Source: Yersinia bercovieri ATCC 43970 (lineage in GTDB: Bacteria > Pseudomonadota > Gammaproteobacteria > Enterobacterales > Enterobacteriaceae). Taken from it: 64,000 bases of DNA. Below, piece after piece: positions 24,568 to 32,263 of this stretch. How positions within the stretch are numbered: the stretch's first letter is position 1; each line of letters begins with the position of its first letter. The position numbers were made by a program, and so were the translations under genes. The notes under the pieces were generated by a model that worked only from the letters and a program-made list of their open reading frames with translations, was not told the origin of the DNA and did not search any database. The stretch lies in assembly GCF_013282745.1 (NCBI RefSeq), contig NZ_CP054045.1, positions 9,928 through 73,927 of the forward strand. Direction: 5' to 3'.

Positions 24568-24966
24568 CTAGTCATCTCTATCTAGCCGATACATTGCTTC
24601 CTCGAAAGCTAAATTTGTAGCTAGTGATTGACGCGCATAATCCCAAGCATTCACGCCTAGCTCACCATACATTCGCTGTGAAATAATTCGTGCTTGTAAC
24701 CAATATTTAGCTATATCCCATAAGATAAGAGGCTTAGTTCGCTCCCAATCAGTCACTTCATTAACTACGTTCATTGCTAGGCGTGTCAAAGTGCCACACA
24801 CTAACTCTGCTAAGTCATACTCAGGCATTTCCTCAAAACCAAGTTGTATCAACTGCGCGACTAAAGCCCGCTGCTCGTCTACTACAGCGCTAATTTTCTG
24901 AATTTGTTGGTTTAAAATTATTTCCCTGGCGTTTGCTGCCGCTTTTGAATTTGTCTGTTGTTCCAT
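24568..24966 (-). CDS. Unknown protein with shared MEQQTNSKAAANAREII leader (copy 2)
   Basis: 132 residues from the ATG at 24966. The first 17 residues are the conserved leader; the body (VVDEQRALVAQLIQLGFEEMPEYDLAELV...) is all-helical and unlike the copy 1 body. The continuous upstream frame to 25227 lies inside the 516-bp repeat. First gene of a two-gene unit with the 284-residue gene. Function unknown. Confidence 0.65.
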   Translation of the reverse strand: MEQQTNSKAAANAREIILNQQIQKISAVVDEQRALVAQLIQLGFEEMPEYDLAELVCGTLTRLAMNVVNEVTDWERTKPLILWDIAKYWLQARIISQRMYGELGVNAWDYARQSLATNLAFEEAMYRLDRDD

Positions 24967-25430
24967 TTGGTTTGCCCCTCTAGTGATTGATGATTGTTTC
25001 CCCGTGTCTCGCCGCCGAAAACGCGTAGTACACCGACCAGTTAAGACGAACTGCAATAGCGACAAGAAAGCCGCAGCGCAAGCGAACGCAGTGAGTGCGA
25101 ACGGGTGACGCTGGCGGCGTAAGCGAACTATTGTTGGGCGTCCTGGTTGGGGTACAACAGCGGGGCGGTGAGATTCGGGGCAACAAATTTCACTGAACGT
25201 GCAAACGAAATGGGACAACTTCGGCAACGTCTCCGCGCAGCGGGGCCGGTGACGTCATTTGCGGCGCTGGCGTAGCCAGCAAGTGCCGCGTGGCGGTTTA
25301 TAGCCATCAGACCCTAGCCGGAGGCCAGAAACCCGCTGGCGGGGTTCTGCGAAGCTTGGCGGGGAACCCGCTTAGCTGAGTGGGGCTGACGATTGGCCCC
25401 AGCTGGGGCCATGAGCCGAAGTGTGGCCCC
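24914..25430 (-). repeat. 516-bp hairpin-rich leader repeat, copy 2
   Basis: 517 bp; differs from copy 1 at only a handful of positions and by one inserted base in the GGCCCCAGCTGGGGCC stem. Ends within the 18th codon of the downstream gene. Confidence 0.9.
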
Positions 25431-25441
25431 TGATTTAAGTA

Positions 25442-25744
25442 TTATTGATTAGCAGGCAATTGGAAAACAAAAGTACCACCTAGGGCGGCGGCATAACGGC
25501 TTAATGTTGCCAAATTTGGCACACTCCCGCCATTTTCCATGCGGCTAATATTTTGCTTCTGTGTTCCAATTTTCTGAGCAACATCTTGCTGAGTAAGATG
25601 CAAAGCCTTCCGCGCATCTTTTAACTGTTGCATTAAAGCCTTACGGATCTGGATTTCGTTATAGGCTTCAAGTGTTGCACTATCTTCTAAAAGCAGGGCT
25701 TTAGCTTCAGAAAATGGAATGATATCGAGATCATGATCAGACAT
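25442..25744 (-). CDS. higA: HigA-type antitoxin (XRE HTH)
   Basis: 100 residues with a C-terminal XRE helix-turn-helix (LTQQDVAQKIGTQKQNISRMENGG, about 50-73). It overlaps the toxin gene by 8 bp; toxin-first order is typical of higBA. The protein should neutralise HigB and repress the operon through the palindromes upstream of the toxin gene. Family call is firm. Confidence 0.88.
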   Translation of the reverse strand: MSDHDLDIIPFSEAKALLLEDSATLEAYNEIQIRKALMQQLKDARKALHLTQQDVAQKIGTQKQNISRMENGGSVPNLATLSRYAAALGGTFVFQLPANQ

Positions 25745-26069
25745 TTTTCAGGCTCCGTTTAATATCGTTCATTCGTTGATAAGCTAATTCAAGAGACGGC
25801 TTTGGAGTTTTTTGGGTTTTCTTGTGCAAGACGTGGACAACGTAAAACTGTTTCCCAACCGTAAAAAAGAAAAACCCTCTTGCTATCCCTTCCTGAGCAC
25901 TGACTCTTAACTCCTTAAGTCCATTTCCAACATCCCTAACCTTTGGCTCTTTCAGGTTTGTACCTAACTGCTCCAGTTCTTCTATGGCCTCAATCATTTC
26001 AGCTTTAAGGCCAGTGGGAAGTTTGGATAACTCTTTAAGAGCCACTTTTATAATGTTTGCTGAAAACAT
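25737..26069 (-). CDS. higB: HigB-type toxin (RelE/Gp49 family)
   Basis: 110 residues. Pattern LPTGLKAEMIEAIEELEQLG...KELRVSAQEGIARGFFFFTVGKQFYVVHVLHKKTQKTPKPSLELAYQRM is that of phage-derived Gp49-like HigB toxins, ribosome-dependent mRNA endonucleases of the RelE fold. The basic KKTQKTP loop is present. Together with higA it stabilises the plasmid by post-segregational killing. Two operators lie just upstream. Confidence 0.88.
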   Translation of the reverse strand: MFSANIIKVALKELSKLPTGLKAEMIEAIEELEQLGTNLKEPKVRDVGNGLKELRVSAQEGIARGFFFFTVGKQFYVVHVLHKKTQKTPKPSLELAYQRMNDIKRSLKNV

Positions 26070-26082
26070 ATTATTCGTCCAT

Positions 26083-26136
26083 GTAATCCAATAAGATTAC
26101 TTTAGCACAAAAGGAAAAGTAATCCAACTAGATTAC
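26083..26136. promoter_or_regulatory. higBA double operator
   Basis: Two copies of GTAATC-N6-GATTAC (26083-26100 and 26119-26136) 14 and 50 bp upstream of the higB start; expected HigA/HigBA binding sites. Confidence 0.75.
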
Positions 26137-26188
26137 TTTAATGTAAGATAATTTTCCGGCTTCAACCTAAGTAATCAATGTTGCTACT

Positions 26189-26206
26189 TTTTGTGCATGC
26201 ACAAAA
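26189..26206. repeat. Motif A site 3
   Basis: Perfect TTTTGTGCATGCACAAAA, beside the terminator of the DUF3560 gene. Confidence 0.85.
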
Positions 26207-26226
26207 TTGGAGGGGTTGCCCCCTCC
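26203..26226 (-). terminator. Terminator after the ArdC/DUF3560 gene
   Basis: Minus strand: GGAGGGGGCAACCCCTCC followed by AATTTTG. Confidence 0.7.
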
Positions 26227-26231
26227 TACAT

Positions 26232-27617
26232 TTAGAAGGTTTTTTGTAATTCGGCTATCAGATACTTAGTAGAAGCCAGTGCGTTGCCGGTGATTTTTCT
26301 TACCCATGAATTATTACGTGTAGGGCTAAAATTAAATGAGTAACGCCTCATCAGCTTGCAGATTTCCGCAGACGGTTTAGCATCAAATTTGATTAGAATT
26401 CTGTTTTCATCCATATCATAGGTGACAGCAAAACCATTGAATTCTTGCATGGCCGGCACATCTATTGTTCTAACTTTTTTCAGCTCATTTAAGCGTTTTT
26501 CTGTTGCTTTAATTCTTTGATTACTGTTTGTCAGTTGATAGGATGCAAAACCTATAACCCCCATGCAATCTGGCTTTAATGATGCATTAATAGATGCTTC
26601 GCTAAACCCAATTTCAAACAAACTCAACCGCTTACTTTCATCATCTGATTTTGAACGAATTACCTTATTAGCCGCAATCATTTGGCTATGTGCCTTTTTC
26701 TGTTTGGCTAATTTTTCCTCTAACTTCTCAATCGCGCTAGGATCATCACTTGATATACCAGCAGAACCGACCGCCGCCGCCCGACGATCGTAATATTCAG
26801 CTTTTTCACTAAGGGCTACAGACTGCCCCATTTTATTCCAACTCTTATCTAACGCGGCACGGTGGCGACGTTCTGAATGATGTCCTACTAAAATAGGCTG
26901 TCCAAAAGGGATCATTTCCGTTAACCGGTGACTTTGCTCATATGCTTCATTACTCAATCGGCGACTTTTAAGCGCCCGACTCTCTAGGCGGTCGCGCTTT
27001 TCCTCTAATCGCTGTTCATAACTGTTAGGCAAATTATCTAAGCGAGCTGCTTTCTGCGCTGCAATTTCATCGCTGATATAGGCATAGTGATGATTTAAAT
27101 CATCGACTAATTTTTGTGCGTGTTCTTTATTCAGCACTTTACCAATCTGCACCCGATGCCCTGTTAATAACTCCGCGTAAATATATGAATCAAAATAGGA
27201 AACTGAAGTCAGAAATGAAAATTTTCCACTGATATTTTCAGGTAAAGGAAAATCTATCCCCTTAAACATGTGGGCTTCTGGCTGAGCTTCTGGCTGGCTC
27301 TGAGGATCAGATAAAAGTTGAGTCTGAGAAATATGGAATACCCGTGTTTTTTGAGGTTTGCTAACGTCTTTTTCCTCTCCTGTTTCTGGGTCTATTTTTT
27401 TGCAATGAATAACAGTACAAATAGCTATTCCACGCTCACCTTTTTTAACTACACGGCCCAACGCTTTCCATGCGTTAAATGTAAATACATTCTCACGAGG
27501 TTTTATTTCTTCAACCTCTATTCCCCGTTCTAAAAAACCATCTATGATGGCTTTATAATTAGCTGTGCTTTGGTTGCTGACTGCACGAGTTAATGATTCA
27601 ATCTGTAATTCTTTCAT
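26232..27617 (-). CDS. ArdC-like N-terminal / DUF3560 leading-region protein
   Basis: 461 residues. The N-terminal 95 residues (TANYKAIIDGFLERGI...NVFTFNAWKALGRVVKKGERGIAI) resemble the ssDNA-binding ArdC N-terminal domain (DUF1738). The middle (GHHSERRHRAALDKSWNKMGQSV...AEYYDRRA) matches DUF3560. The C-terminus is not familiar. ArdC proteins bind incoming single strands and protect them from host restriction, which suits a leading-region position. The zinc-peptidase part of ArdC is not apparent. A motif C operator and a conserved leader precede the start. Confidence 0.75.
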   Translation of the reverse strand: MKELQIESLTRAVSNQSTANYKAIIDGFLERGIEVEEIKPRENVFTFNAWKALGRVVKKGERGIAICTVIHCKKIDPETGEEKDVSKPQKTRVFHISQTQLLSDPQSQPEAQPEAHMFKGIDFPLPENISGKFSFLTSVSYFDSYIYAELLTGHRVQIGKVLNKEHAQKLVDDLNHHYAYISDEIAAQKAARLDNLPNSYEQRLEEKRDRLESRALKSRRLSNEAYEQSHRLTEMIPFGQPILVGHHSERRHRAALDKSWNKMGQSVALSEKAEYYDRRAAAVGSAGISSDDPSAIEKLEEKLAKQKKAHSQMIAANKVIRSKSDDESKRLSLFEIGFSEASINASLKPDCMGVIGFASYQLTNSNQRIKATEKRLNELKKVRTIDVPAMQEFNGFAVTYDMDENRILIKFDAKPSAEICKLMRRYSFNFSPTRNNSWVRKITGNALASTKYLIAELQKTF

Positions 27618-27625
27618 TATTATTA

Positions 27626-27648
27626 CTCCGGTTATGGGCGATTACCCT
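27626..27648 (-). promoter_or_regulatory. Conserved 5' leader (CATAACCGGAG type), DUF3560 gene
   Basis: Minus strand: AGGGTAATCGCCCATAACCG then GAG. Also present before 28067, 29629, 34098 and (changed) 39510. Confidence 0.75.
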
Positions 27649-27661
27649 ACTAGCTGTAATA

Positions 27662-27679
27662 TTACCATGTAAATGGTAA
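27662..27679. promoter_or_regulatory. Motif C operator (TTACC-N8-GGTAA)
   Basis: TTACCATGTAAATGGTAA, 45 bp upstream of the DUF3560 gene. Confidence 0.75.
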
Positions 27680-27728
27680 TATTACAGCTTTAATTTAAAC
27701 TTTAGTTACATTACGCCTAACTTAAAAA

Positions 27729-28067
27729 TTAACCATAAGAAGAATATGAAACTGGTTTATTATCATATTTAAGATGCGCATTTTCAGAATCACAGATTCT
27801 GACTAATACCCCATCGCCATTGTCTTTCACTCGCCGAGTAAATTTATCACCTTTAAAATCATTTAATATAAACTGCTTTTCGCCAGAAAAATTAGAACCA
27901 TGTGAAATAATTTCTGAGCGTATTTCACAAAGAACAACGGTAGACTTTCCCTTTACTTCGGTAACCTGATAATAATTTACGTTTGTTTGTTCATATCCCC
28001 AAACTGAATAGAACACATCATCTACATTTATTTTATTTTTGCCCACAGTGATTGATTTTGTAGTCAT
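27729..28067 (-). CDS. Unknown leading-region protein, 112 residues
   Basis: Beta-rich protein (VDDVFYSVWGYEQTNVNYYQV...), similar in outline to small hypothetical proteins often carried next to DUF3560/ArdC genes on plasmids; no function known to me. It has its own motif C operator and conserved leader. Confidence 0.7.
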   Translation of the reverse strand: MTTKSITVGKNKINVDDVFYSVWGYEQTNVNYYQVTEVKGKSTVVLCEIRSEIISHGSNFSGEKQFILNDFKGDKFTRRVKDNGDGVLVRICDSENAHLKYDNKPVSYSSYG

Positions 28068-28075
28068 TTGTATAT

Positions 28076-28098
28076 CTCCGGTTATGGGTGAATACCCT
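28076..28098 (-). promoter_or_regulatory. Conserved 5' leader, 112-residue gene
   Basis: Minus strand: AGGGTATTCACCCATAACCG then GAG, 9 bp before the start codon. Confidence 0.75.
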
Positions 28099-28107
28099 AG
28101 ATATATA

Positions 28108-28125
28108 TTACCACATATAAGGTAA
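28108..28125. promoter_or_regulatory. Motif C operator
   Basis: TTACCACATATAAGGTAA. Confidence 0.75.
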
Positions 28126-28150
28126 TAATCAAATGTATGATTTTAATATA

Positions 28151-28164
28151 CGTTAGCGCTAACG
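28151..28164. repeat. Palindrome CGTTAGCGCTAACG, copy 1
   Basis: Perfect 14-bp palindrome; the only other copy is at 56683-56696. Both lie within 50 bp of a motif A site. Confidence 0.7.
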
Positions 28165-28188
28165 TTTTTATTTTACTGAACTTAATTT

Positions 28189-28207
28189 GAAGGGGTAAAC
28201 CCCCTCC
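28189..28207 (-). terminator. Hairpin after the methyltransferase gene
   Basis: Minus strand: GGAGGGGGTTTACCCCTTC. No T-run follows, so termination is not certain. Confidence 0.5.
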
Positions 28208-28211
28208 AAAA

Positions 28212-28229
28212 TTTTGTGCATGCACAAAC
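28212..28229. repeat. Motif A site 4
   Basis: TTTTGTGCATGCACAAAC, one mismatch; touches the stop codon of the methyltransferase gene. Confidence 0.8.
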
Positions 28230-29629
28230 TAAGCGACTTTTAGAAGGTGTGGCTGCCCCTTGAGGGCCTTGATCATACTTTTAGCTAACGCTGCAAATGC
28301 TGCATAAAAGGCAGAATATACAACTCCTTGCCCTAAAACCTCATGTGTTAAGGTATTAGATAAGCGCGGATTTAGGTATTTTTCAGGGAAATCTTTTACT
28401 CTGGCGTGTTCAACAGGCGTTAACAGACGCGATAAGTGAGGATTAGTAGGATGCTTAATGAAAGGCTCAGTTGAGCGCCCTTTATGATACCCGCGCCCGA
28501 TAGTACCGCACTTATTATTATCACCGGTCAAAAGCTGGCGCTTGAATCCCTTACCAGCCTTTAGATCACGAATTTCTTTATCCGCAAGATATGAATATTC
28601 TTTCCATGCGGTATGGTCATCTGCAATAGGTTCAAAAATATCATTTAATGTTTGAATGCACTCTTTTTTATAAAACGCTATCTCATCATCGAAATAAGAA
28701 ACAACATTAGTTAGCCCCACTGACACACCAATAACTAACATACGCTTTCTTTCTTCAATTGAACCGTAATCACGGCTATCTATAATAACTTCATGCAAGG
28801 CATACCCTAAATGGTTTGCTACACTGCGAATTACAGCCATACTCTCAGTATTAAGATACTCACATACATTTTCAATGACAAAAGCCGCTGGGTTACTTGA
28901 CTCTAGAAACTTGAGAAAATAAAAAAACATGCTGCCAGCATCGGGATGTTCTTCAGCTGAAGCTAGCTTGTTTTTTGTTCTTCCTGATTTGCTTGCACCT
29001 GTGCATGGAATACCAGCAAATAAGAGGTCTACTTTCATTTTATTTTTAATGTCAACATCTTGGATTGCAGACTCAATAATAATACTTTCTGCATCGAACA
29101 TATCAGGATTCATTTCTATTGATGCATCAATGTATTTTCTTTCTCTCTCTACGATAACTGAATTTTTCAGCTTAATGCCATTTGATTTAAATCCATCATG
29201 TGCAGATCTCGCTAGAACACCGTAACCATAGAATAACTCACATACATTCATTGTTTCGCTAGCGTTAATTTTATTTAAAAAGGTTTCTTCACGCTGTTTG
29301 ATCCGATTACGTAAGTGATGGCTTGTAATAACAATTTTTTGTGACGTCACAACAACACGAATTAATTGATCTTGCTCGAAAAAATCAATCATAGACTTAC
29401 AACGAACGCTTGTAACTTCAATGACAGGATCAGCCCTTTCTCCTTTCATTCTGCGACTAACACTGTATTCACCATCATTGCACTTAGTGATAATGATAGA
29501 ATCTTCATTTGTGATAATACTGTATGAGTCATTAGGTTGAAAGCCGTTACGTGATAATTTACCGCCCTCAAGCCAGATTCTTAAATTACCCTTATTCTCG
29601 CCAATTTTACTATTAATAATAGTTGTCAT
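28229..29629 (-). CDS. Solitary DNA (cytosine-5) methyltransferase with SymE/AbrB-like N-terminus
   Basis: 466 residues. C5-MTase motifs: I (VCELFYGYGVLARSA, about 127), IV (LLFAGIPCTGASKSGR; catalytic Cys about 209), VI (AFVIENV, about 250), VIII (SRDYGSIEERKR) and X (HEVLGQGVVYSAF). The first 45 residues (LRIWLEGGKLSRNGF, then IIITK) resemble the SymE/AbrB-like fold. No restriction enzyme gene is adjacent, so the enzyme is an orphan that could protect incoming DNA. Motif C and the conserved leader precede the gene. Confidence 0.85.
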   Translation of the reverse strand: MTTIINSKIGENKGNLRIWLEGGKLSRNGFQPNDSYSIITNEDSIIITKCNDGEYSVSRRMKGERADPVIEVTSVRCKSMIDFFEQDQLIRVVVTSQKIVITSHHLRNRIKQREETFLNKINASETMNVCELFYGYGVLARSAHDGFKSNGIKLKNSVIVERERKYIDASIEMNPDMFDAESIIIESAIQDVDIKNKMKVDLLFAGIPCTGASKSGRTKNKLASAEEHPDAGSMFFYFLKFLESSNPAAFVIENVCEYLNTESMAVIRSVANHLGYALHEVIIDSRDYGSIEERKRMLVIGVSVGLTNVVSYFDDEIAFYKKECIQTLNDIFEPIADDHTAWKEYSYLADKEIRDLKAGKGFKRQLLTGDNNKCGTIGRGYHKGRSTEPFIKHPTNPHLSRLLTPVEHARVKDFPEKYLNPRLSNTLTHEVLGQGVVYSAFYAAFAALAKSMIKALKGQPHLLKVA

Positions 29630-29634
29630 TTTAT

Positions 29635-29657
29635 CTCCGGTTGTGGGTTATCACCCT
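29635..29657 (-). promoter_or_regulatory. Conserved 5' leader, methyltransferase gene
   Basis: Minus strand: AGGGTGATAACCCACAACCG then GAG; contains the perfect dyad GGGT-GATA-ACCC. Confidence 0.75.
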
Positions 29658-29668
29658 ATATATCAATA

Positions 29669-29686
29669 TTGTCATTTAAAAGGTAA
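29669..29686. promoter_or_regulatory. Motif C operator (one arm degenerate)
   Basis: TTGTCATTTAAAAGGTAA. Confidence 0.6.
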
Positions 29687-29733
29687 TAAATAAAGATCGG
29701 TTAAGCGACCTTTATTTGTTTTAGTGATTATTA

Positions 29734-30024
29734 TTATTCAGTTAATAGGTCAACTGATGTGTCCATTGTAAGAAACCAATCAGCTAAAAAAAGATTTTTA
29801 TTTCCAAAGTCCTGCTTAAAATCTTGTAATGAAATCCCGTAAGATATAAGCATTCGCCCCATATCAACTACTGATTGTAGAATATTTATCTTTGGTTTTT
29901 CCTCGTCGTAACAATAAATAAAATTATCAACAATAGTGAATAAAAGTGAGGTATTAGGGTAACGGTGATATATGTCACCATTGTTATGTACATAAGTATC
30001 AGCAATGATTTTTTTATTAACCAT
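29734..30024 (-). CDS. Unknown small protein, 96 residues
   Basis: Hydrophilic, no motif recognised. It follows the 61-residue gene by 9 bp on the same strand. Start ATG at 30024 with AGACTATAAATATGG-type upstream sequence and no strong ribosome binding site, so it may be coupled to the gene before it. Confidence 0.6.
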   Translation of the reverse strand: MVNKKIIADTYVHNNGDIYHRYPNTSLLFTIVDNFIYCYDEEKPKINILQSVVDMGRMLISYGISLQDFKQDFGNKNLFLADWFLTMDTSVDLLTE

Positions 30025-30033
30025 ATTTATAGT

Positions 30034-30219
30034 CTACCCATGAGTTTTTATTTTGTTTTCATTGGTGAATGATTTATTGGCTTGTCTCACTTTATCCATA
30101 ACTAAACTAAATTCTTTTCCGCTTATTGGTGGCAGTTTAAAAGACTCTTTAACGTCACCATTAATACTATTTACAATCAGAGAAACTAATGATTCAATAC
30201 GTTCAGATGTCATATACAA
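30034..30219 (-). CDS. Unknown small protein, 61 residues
   Basis: Helical (ERIESLVSLIVNSINGDVKES), start ATG at 30213 or 30219, with AGGAGTTGTAT upstream as a good ribosome binding site. First gene after leader repeat copy 3 and its hairpin, so it may be read from that leader. Function unknown. Confidence 0.6.
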   Translation of the reverse strand: MYMTSERIESLVSLIVNSINGDVKESFKLPPISGKEFSLVMDKVRQANKSFTNENKIKTHG

Positions 30220-30246
30220 CTCCTATTCAACTGTATGTGATATTTG

Positions 30247-30271
30247 CCTGACACGTTGCAACCGTGTCAGG
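30247..30271. terminator. Perfect inverted repeat after leader copy 3
   Basis: CCTGACACG-TTGCAAC-CGTGTCAGG. On the plus strand T-rich sequence follows; on the minus strand it sits just after the 18-codon leader ORF and could attenuate transcription into the next genes. Confidence 0.55.
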
Positions 30272-30294
30272 CACCATCTTTTTTCACTTCTGGT

Positions 30295-30351
30295 TTATAA
30301 AATTATTTCCCTGGCGTTTGCTGCCGCTTTTGAATTTGTCTGTTGTTCCAT
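30295..30351 (-). pseudogene. Truncated leader ORF (18 codons)
   Basis: Conserved N-terminus of the copy 1 and copy 2 genes followed by a stop. Either a functional leader peptide or the remnant of a gene whose body was lost. The ATG is at 30351 or one base beyond, within the repeat. Confidence 0.5.
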
Positions 30352-30814
30352 TTGGTTTGCCCCTCTAGTGATTGATGATTGTTTCCCCGTGTCTCGCCGC
30401 CGAAAACGCGTAGTACACCGACCAGTTAAGACGAACTGCAATAGCGACAAGAAAGCCGCAGCGCAAGCGAACGCAGTGAGTGCGAACGGGTGACGCTGGC
30501 GGCGTAAGCGAACTATTGTTGGGCGTCCTGGTTGGGGTACAACAGCGGGGCGGTGAGATTCGGGGCAACAAATTTCACTGAACGTGCAAACGAAATGGGA
30601 CAACCTCGGCAACGTCTCCGCGCAGCGGGGTCGATGACGTCATTTGCGGCGCTGGCGTAGCCAGCAAGTGCCGCGTGGCGGTTTATAGCCATCAGACCCT
30701 AGCCGAAGGCCAGAAACCCGCTCGCGGGGTTCTGCGAAGCTTGGCGGGGAACCCGCTTAGCTGAGTGGAGCTGACGATTGGCCCCTGCTGGGGCCATGAG
30801 CCGAAGGTGGCCCC
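30299..30814 (-). repeat. 516-bp hairpin-rich leader repeat, copy 3
   Basis: Same as copies 1 and 2, but the downstream frame stops at once: the ATG at 30352 encodes MEQQTNSKAAANAREIIL and then TAA (30295-30297). It is a leader without a body. Confidence 0.9.
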
Positions 30815-30942
30815 GTCTCATGCGCAATAGCTGTAACAACCAGACTCAATACGACAACACAACATAGCGCCCTGACGTTTTAAGCTATATATTGATGCAT
30901 GAAACGATTGAAATAAATTAAGTTTATAATAAGGATATTTAC

Positions 30943-31608
30943 ATGGCATCAATAAAATTTAATTTCAGCAAATTACAAAAAATATATGTCGATGCATGGG
31001 AAAGAAAAGACCCAACTATTGCATTCGAAATTAGGATAGGTGCTGGTTGCTTTGTCTTTATGATGTTTTTATCCAAAGAAGATACTGATAAAAACGACAG
31101 GCTATTTATTTACTTTCGAAACATAGAGACCCTTCACCAAATTAAGCTGTATGGCTATCATCTAGGTGGAAATTTCGAGGCTTATATTTCTGCAAAGGAA
31201 GAGGATTTAATTAGAAAAGAATTACGATTACAAGGCAGAGGAAATCCCTTTAACTTCAATGAATTTCTCAATGAACTAAATGAAAGCATCCCTCAATTCT
31301 TGTCCCCAACAACGAAGGGTGAAACATTAAGGAACACATGGGAATATATAAAAGATGATATGAGAAACATCATCGACGAGGCAGATAGAACCATCCTTAT
31401 AGGTCTGAAGAAGCTTCCAGAAAAAAGTAGACCTAAAGATAAAACTCTGAGGAAACTATACCTATACATTAACGGCTGTGATAATGATATATCAGATTTC
31501 ATCGAATCTATTAAAGAAAGAAATATTACATTAGCATGGACTAATGACCCAACGCGCACAGCAAAAACATTTGCACAACTCCTAACTGATTTCTCTAATA
31601 TGCAATGA
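30943..31608 (+). CDS. Unknown protein, 221 residues
   Basis: Soluble protein with a good ribosome binding site (AAGGATATTTAC). N-terminal half beta-rich (IAFEIRIGAGCFVFMMFLS), C-terminal half helical. It is one of few plus-strand genes in this region, divergent from leader copy 3. No family recognised. Confidence 0.7.
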   Translation: MASIKFNFSKLQKIYVDAWERKDPTIAFEIRIGAGCFVFMMFLSKEDTDKNDRLFIYFRNIETLHQIKLYGYHLGGNFEAYISAKEEDLIRKELRLQGRGNPFNFNEFLNELNESIPQFLSPTTKGETLRNTWEYIKDDMRNIIDEADRTILIGLKKLPEKSRPKDKTLRKLYLYINGCDNDISDFIESIKERNITLAWTNDPTRTAKTFAQLLTDFSNMQ

Positions 31609-31794
31609 AAAGTCGCCTCAATACCCGCTGTTGGACGTTTTGAACGGGAGGCTAGATTCTACTCCTAAGCAGCGATTAGGCTGAATGATTTTTCCCTTAC
31701 ACGCGACCCCAATTGCATCAATTTGGGGTCAGTTCACAAACGGTAAAACAGTGAGTAAAGCCTGATCGGGTATCCGTCATGGTCGAAATTTATC
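31609..31794. other. Intergenic with inverted repeat
   Basis: Between convergent genes. GACCCCAA...TTGGGGTC (31707-31732) is a stem with a short loop; it may end transcription, though no T-run follows. Confidence 0.4.
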
Positions 31795-32112
31795 TTAGAG
31801 AGTAGAAAGTAGTTTTTGGTGAAGTTCTTTGGCAAGTACCTTACCGCTATCAGTTAGCATAAAAGCTAAGTTTAACGATTCATTTCTATACTTCGCTAAC
31901 AACTTGTTTTTGCACAACGTGTGACATGATACTCGAAAATTATTTACGTATATGTCCATTGATTTAGTCTTGTTTATCATAGAATATAAATCCATTATGG
32001 GTGTGGGCCTAATCGCCTCACCTTGGAAACTCTGACGGTTTTCAATGATATACAAAGCTACTAAAGTTGTTTGCTGAACTGACGATATTCTCACAACGCA
32101 TTGCCTCATCAT
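31795..32112 (-). CDS. Small winged-helix-like regulator
   Basis: About 105 residues from the ATG at 32112; a GTG at 32094 with GAGG nine bases upstream is an equally good start. The pattern TTLVALYIIENRQSF...IMDLYSMINKTKSM...YVNNFRVSCHTLCKNKLL...FMLTDSGKVLAKEL is that of a MarR/PadR-like winged helix with a final beta-wing. A 37-bp palindrome lies 70 bp upstream. Target unknown. Confidence 0.6.
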   Translation of the reverse strand: MMRQCVVRISSVQQTTLVALYIIENRQSFQGEAIRPTPIMDLYSMINKTKSMDIYVNNFRVSCHTLCKNKLLAKYRNESLNLAFMLTDSGKVLAKELHQKLLSTL

Positions 32113-32182
32113 GCAACTTATTATCGAGGTGCTACAACACAGTAGCGACACCTCGGATATAACGCTTCTATAGTAACAAGAG

Positions 32183-32219
32183 ATGCCCACTAATCATATC
32201 TAATATGATTAGTGGGCAT
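32183..32219. repeat. 37-bp perfect inverted repeat
   Basis: 17-nt arms (ATGCCCACTAATCATAT and its complement) around CTA. Lies between the PD-(D/E)XK-like gene and the winged-helix gene; operator or terminator. Confidence 0.7.
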
Positions 32220-32263
32220 TGTAGCACTTTCAATGGCGGTATTTTTGTGCAACTTTCTCCTTG

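Noticed and set aside
22951-25227. Extended in-frame N-termini (starting MPRLSHF or MPKLSHF) of the leader-repeat genes
   Set aside because: The extension is the conserved 516-bp leader itself, with structured RNA-like stems; the ATG after GAGGGGCAAACCAA is the better start. An Ash-type leader protein remains possible.
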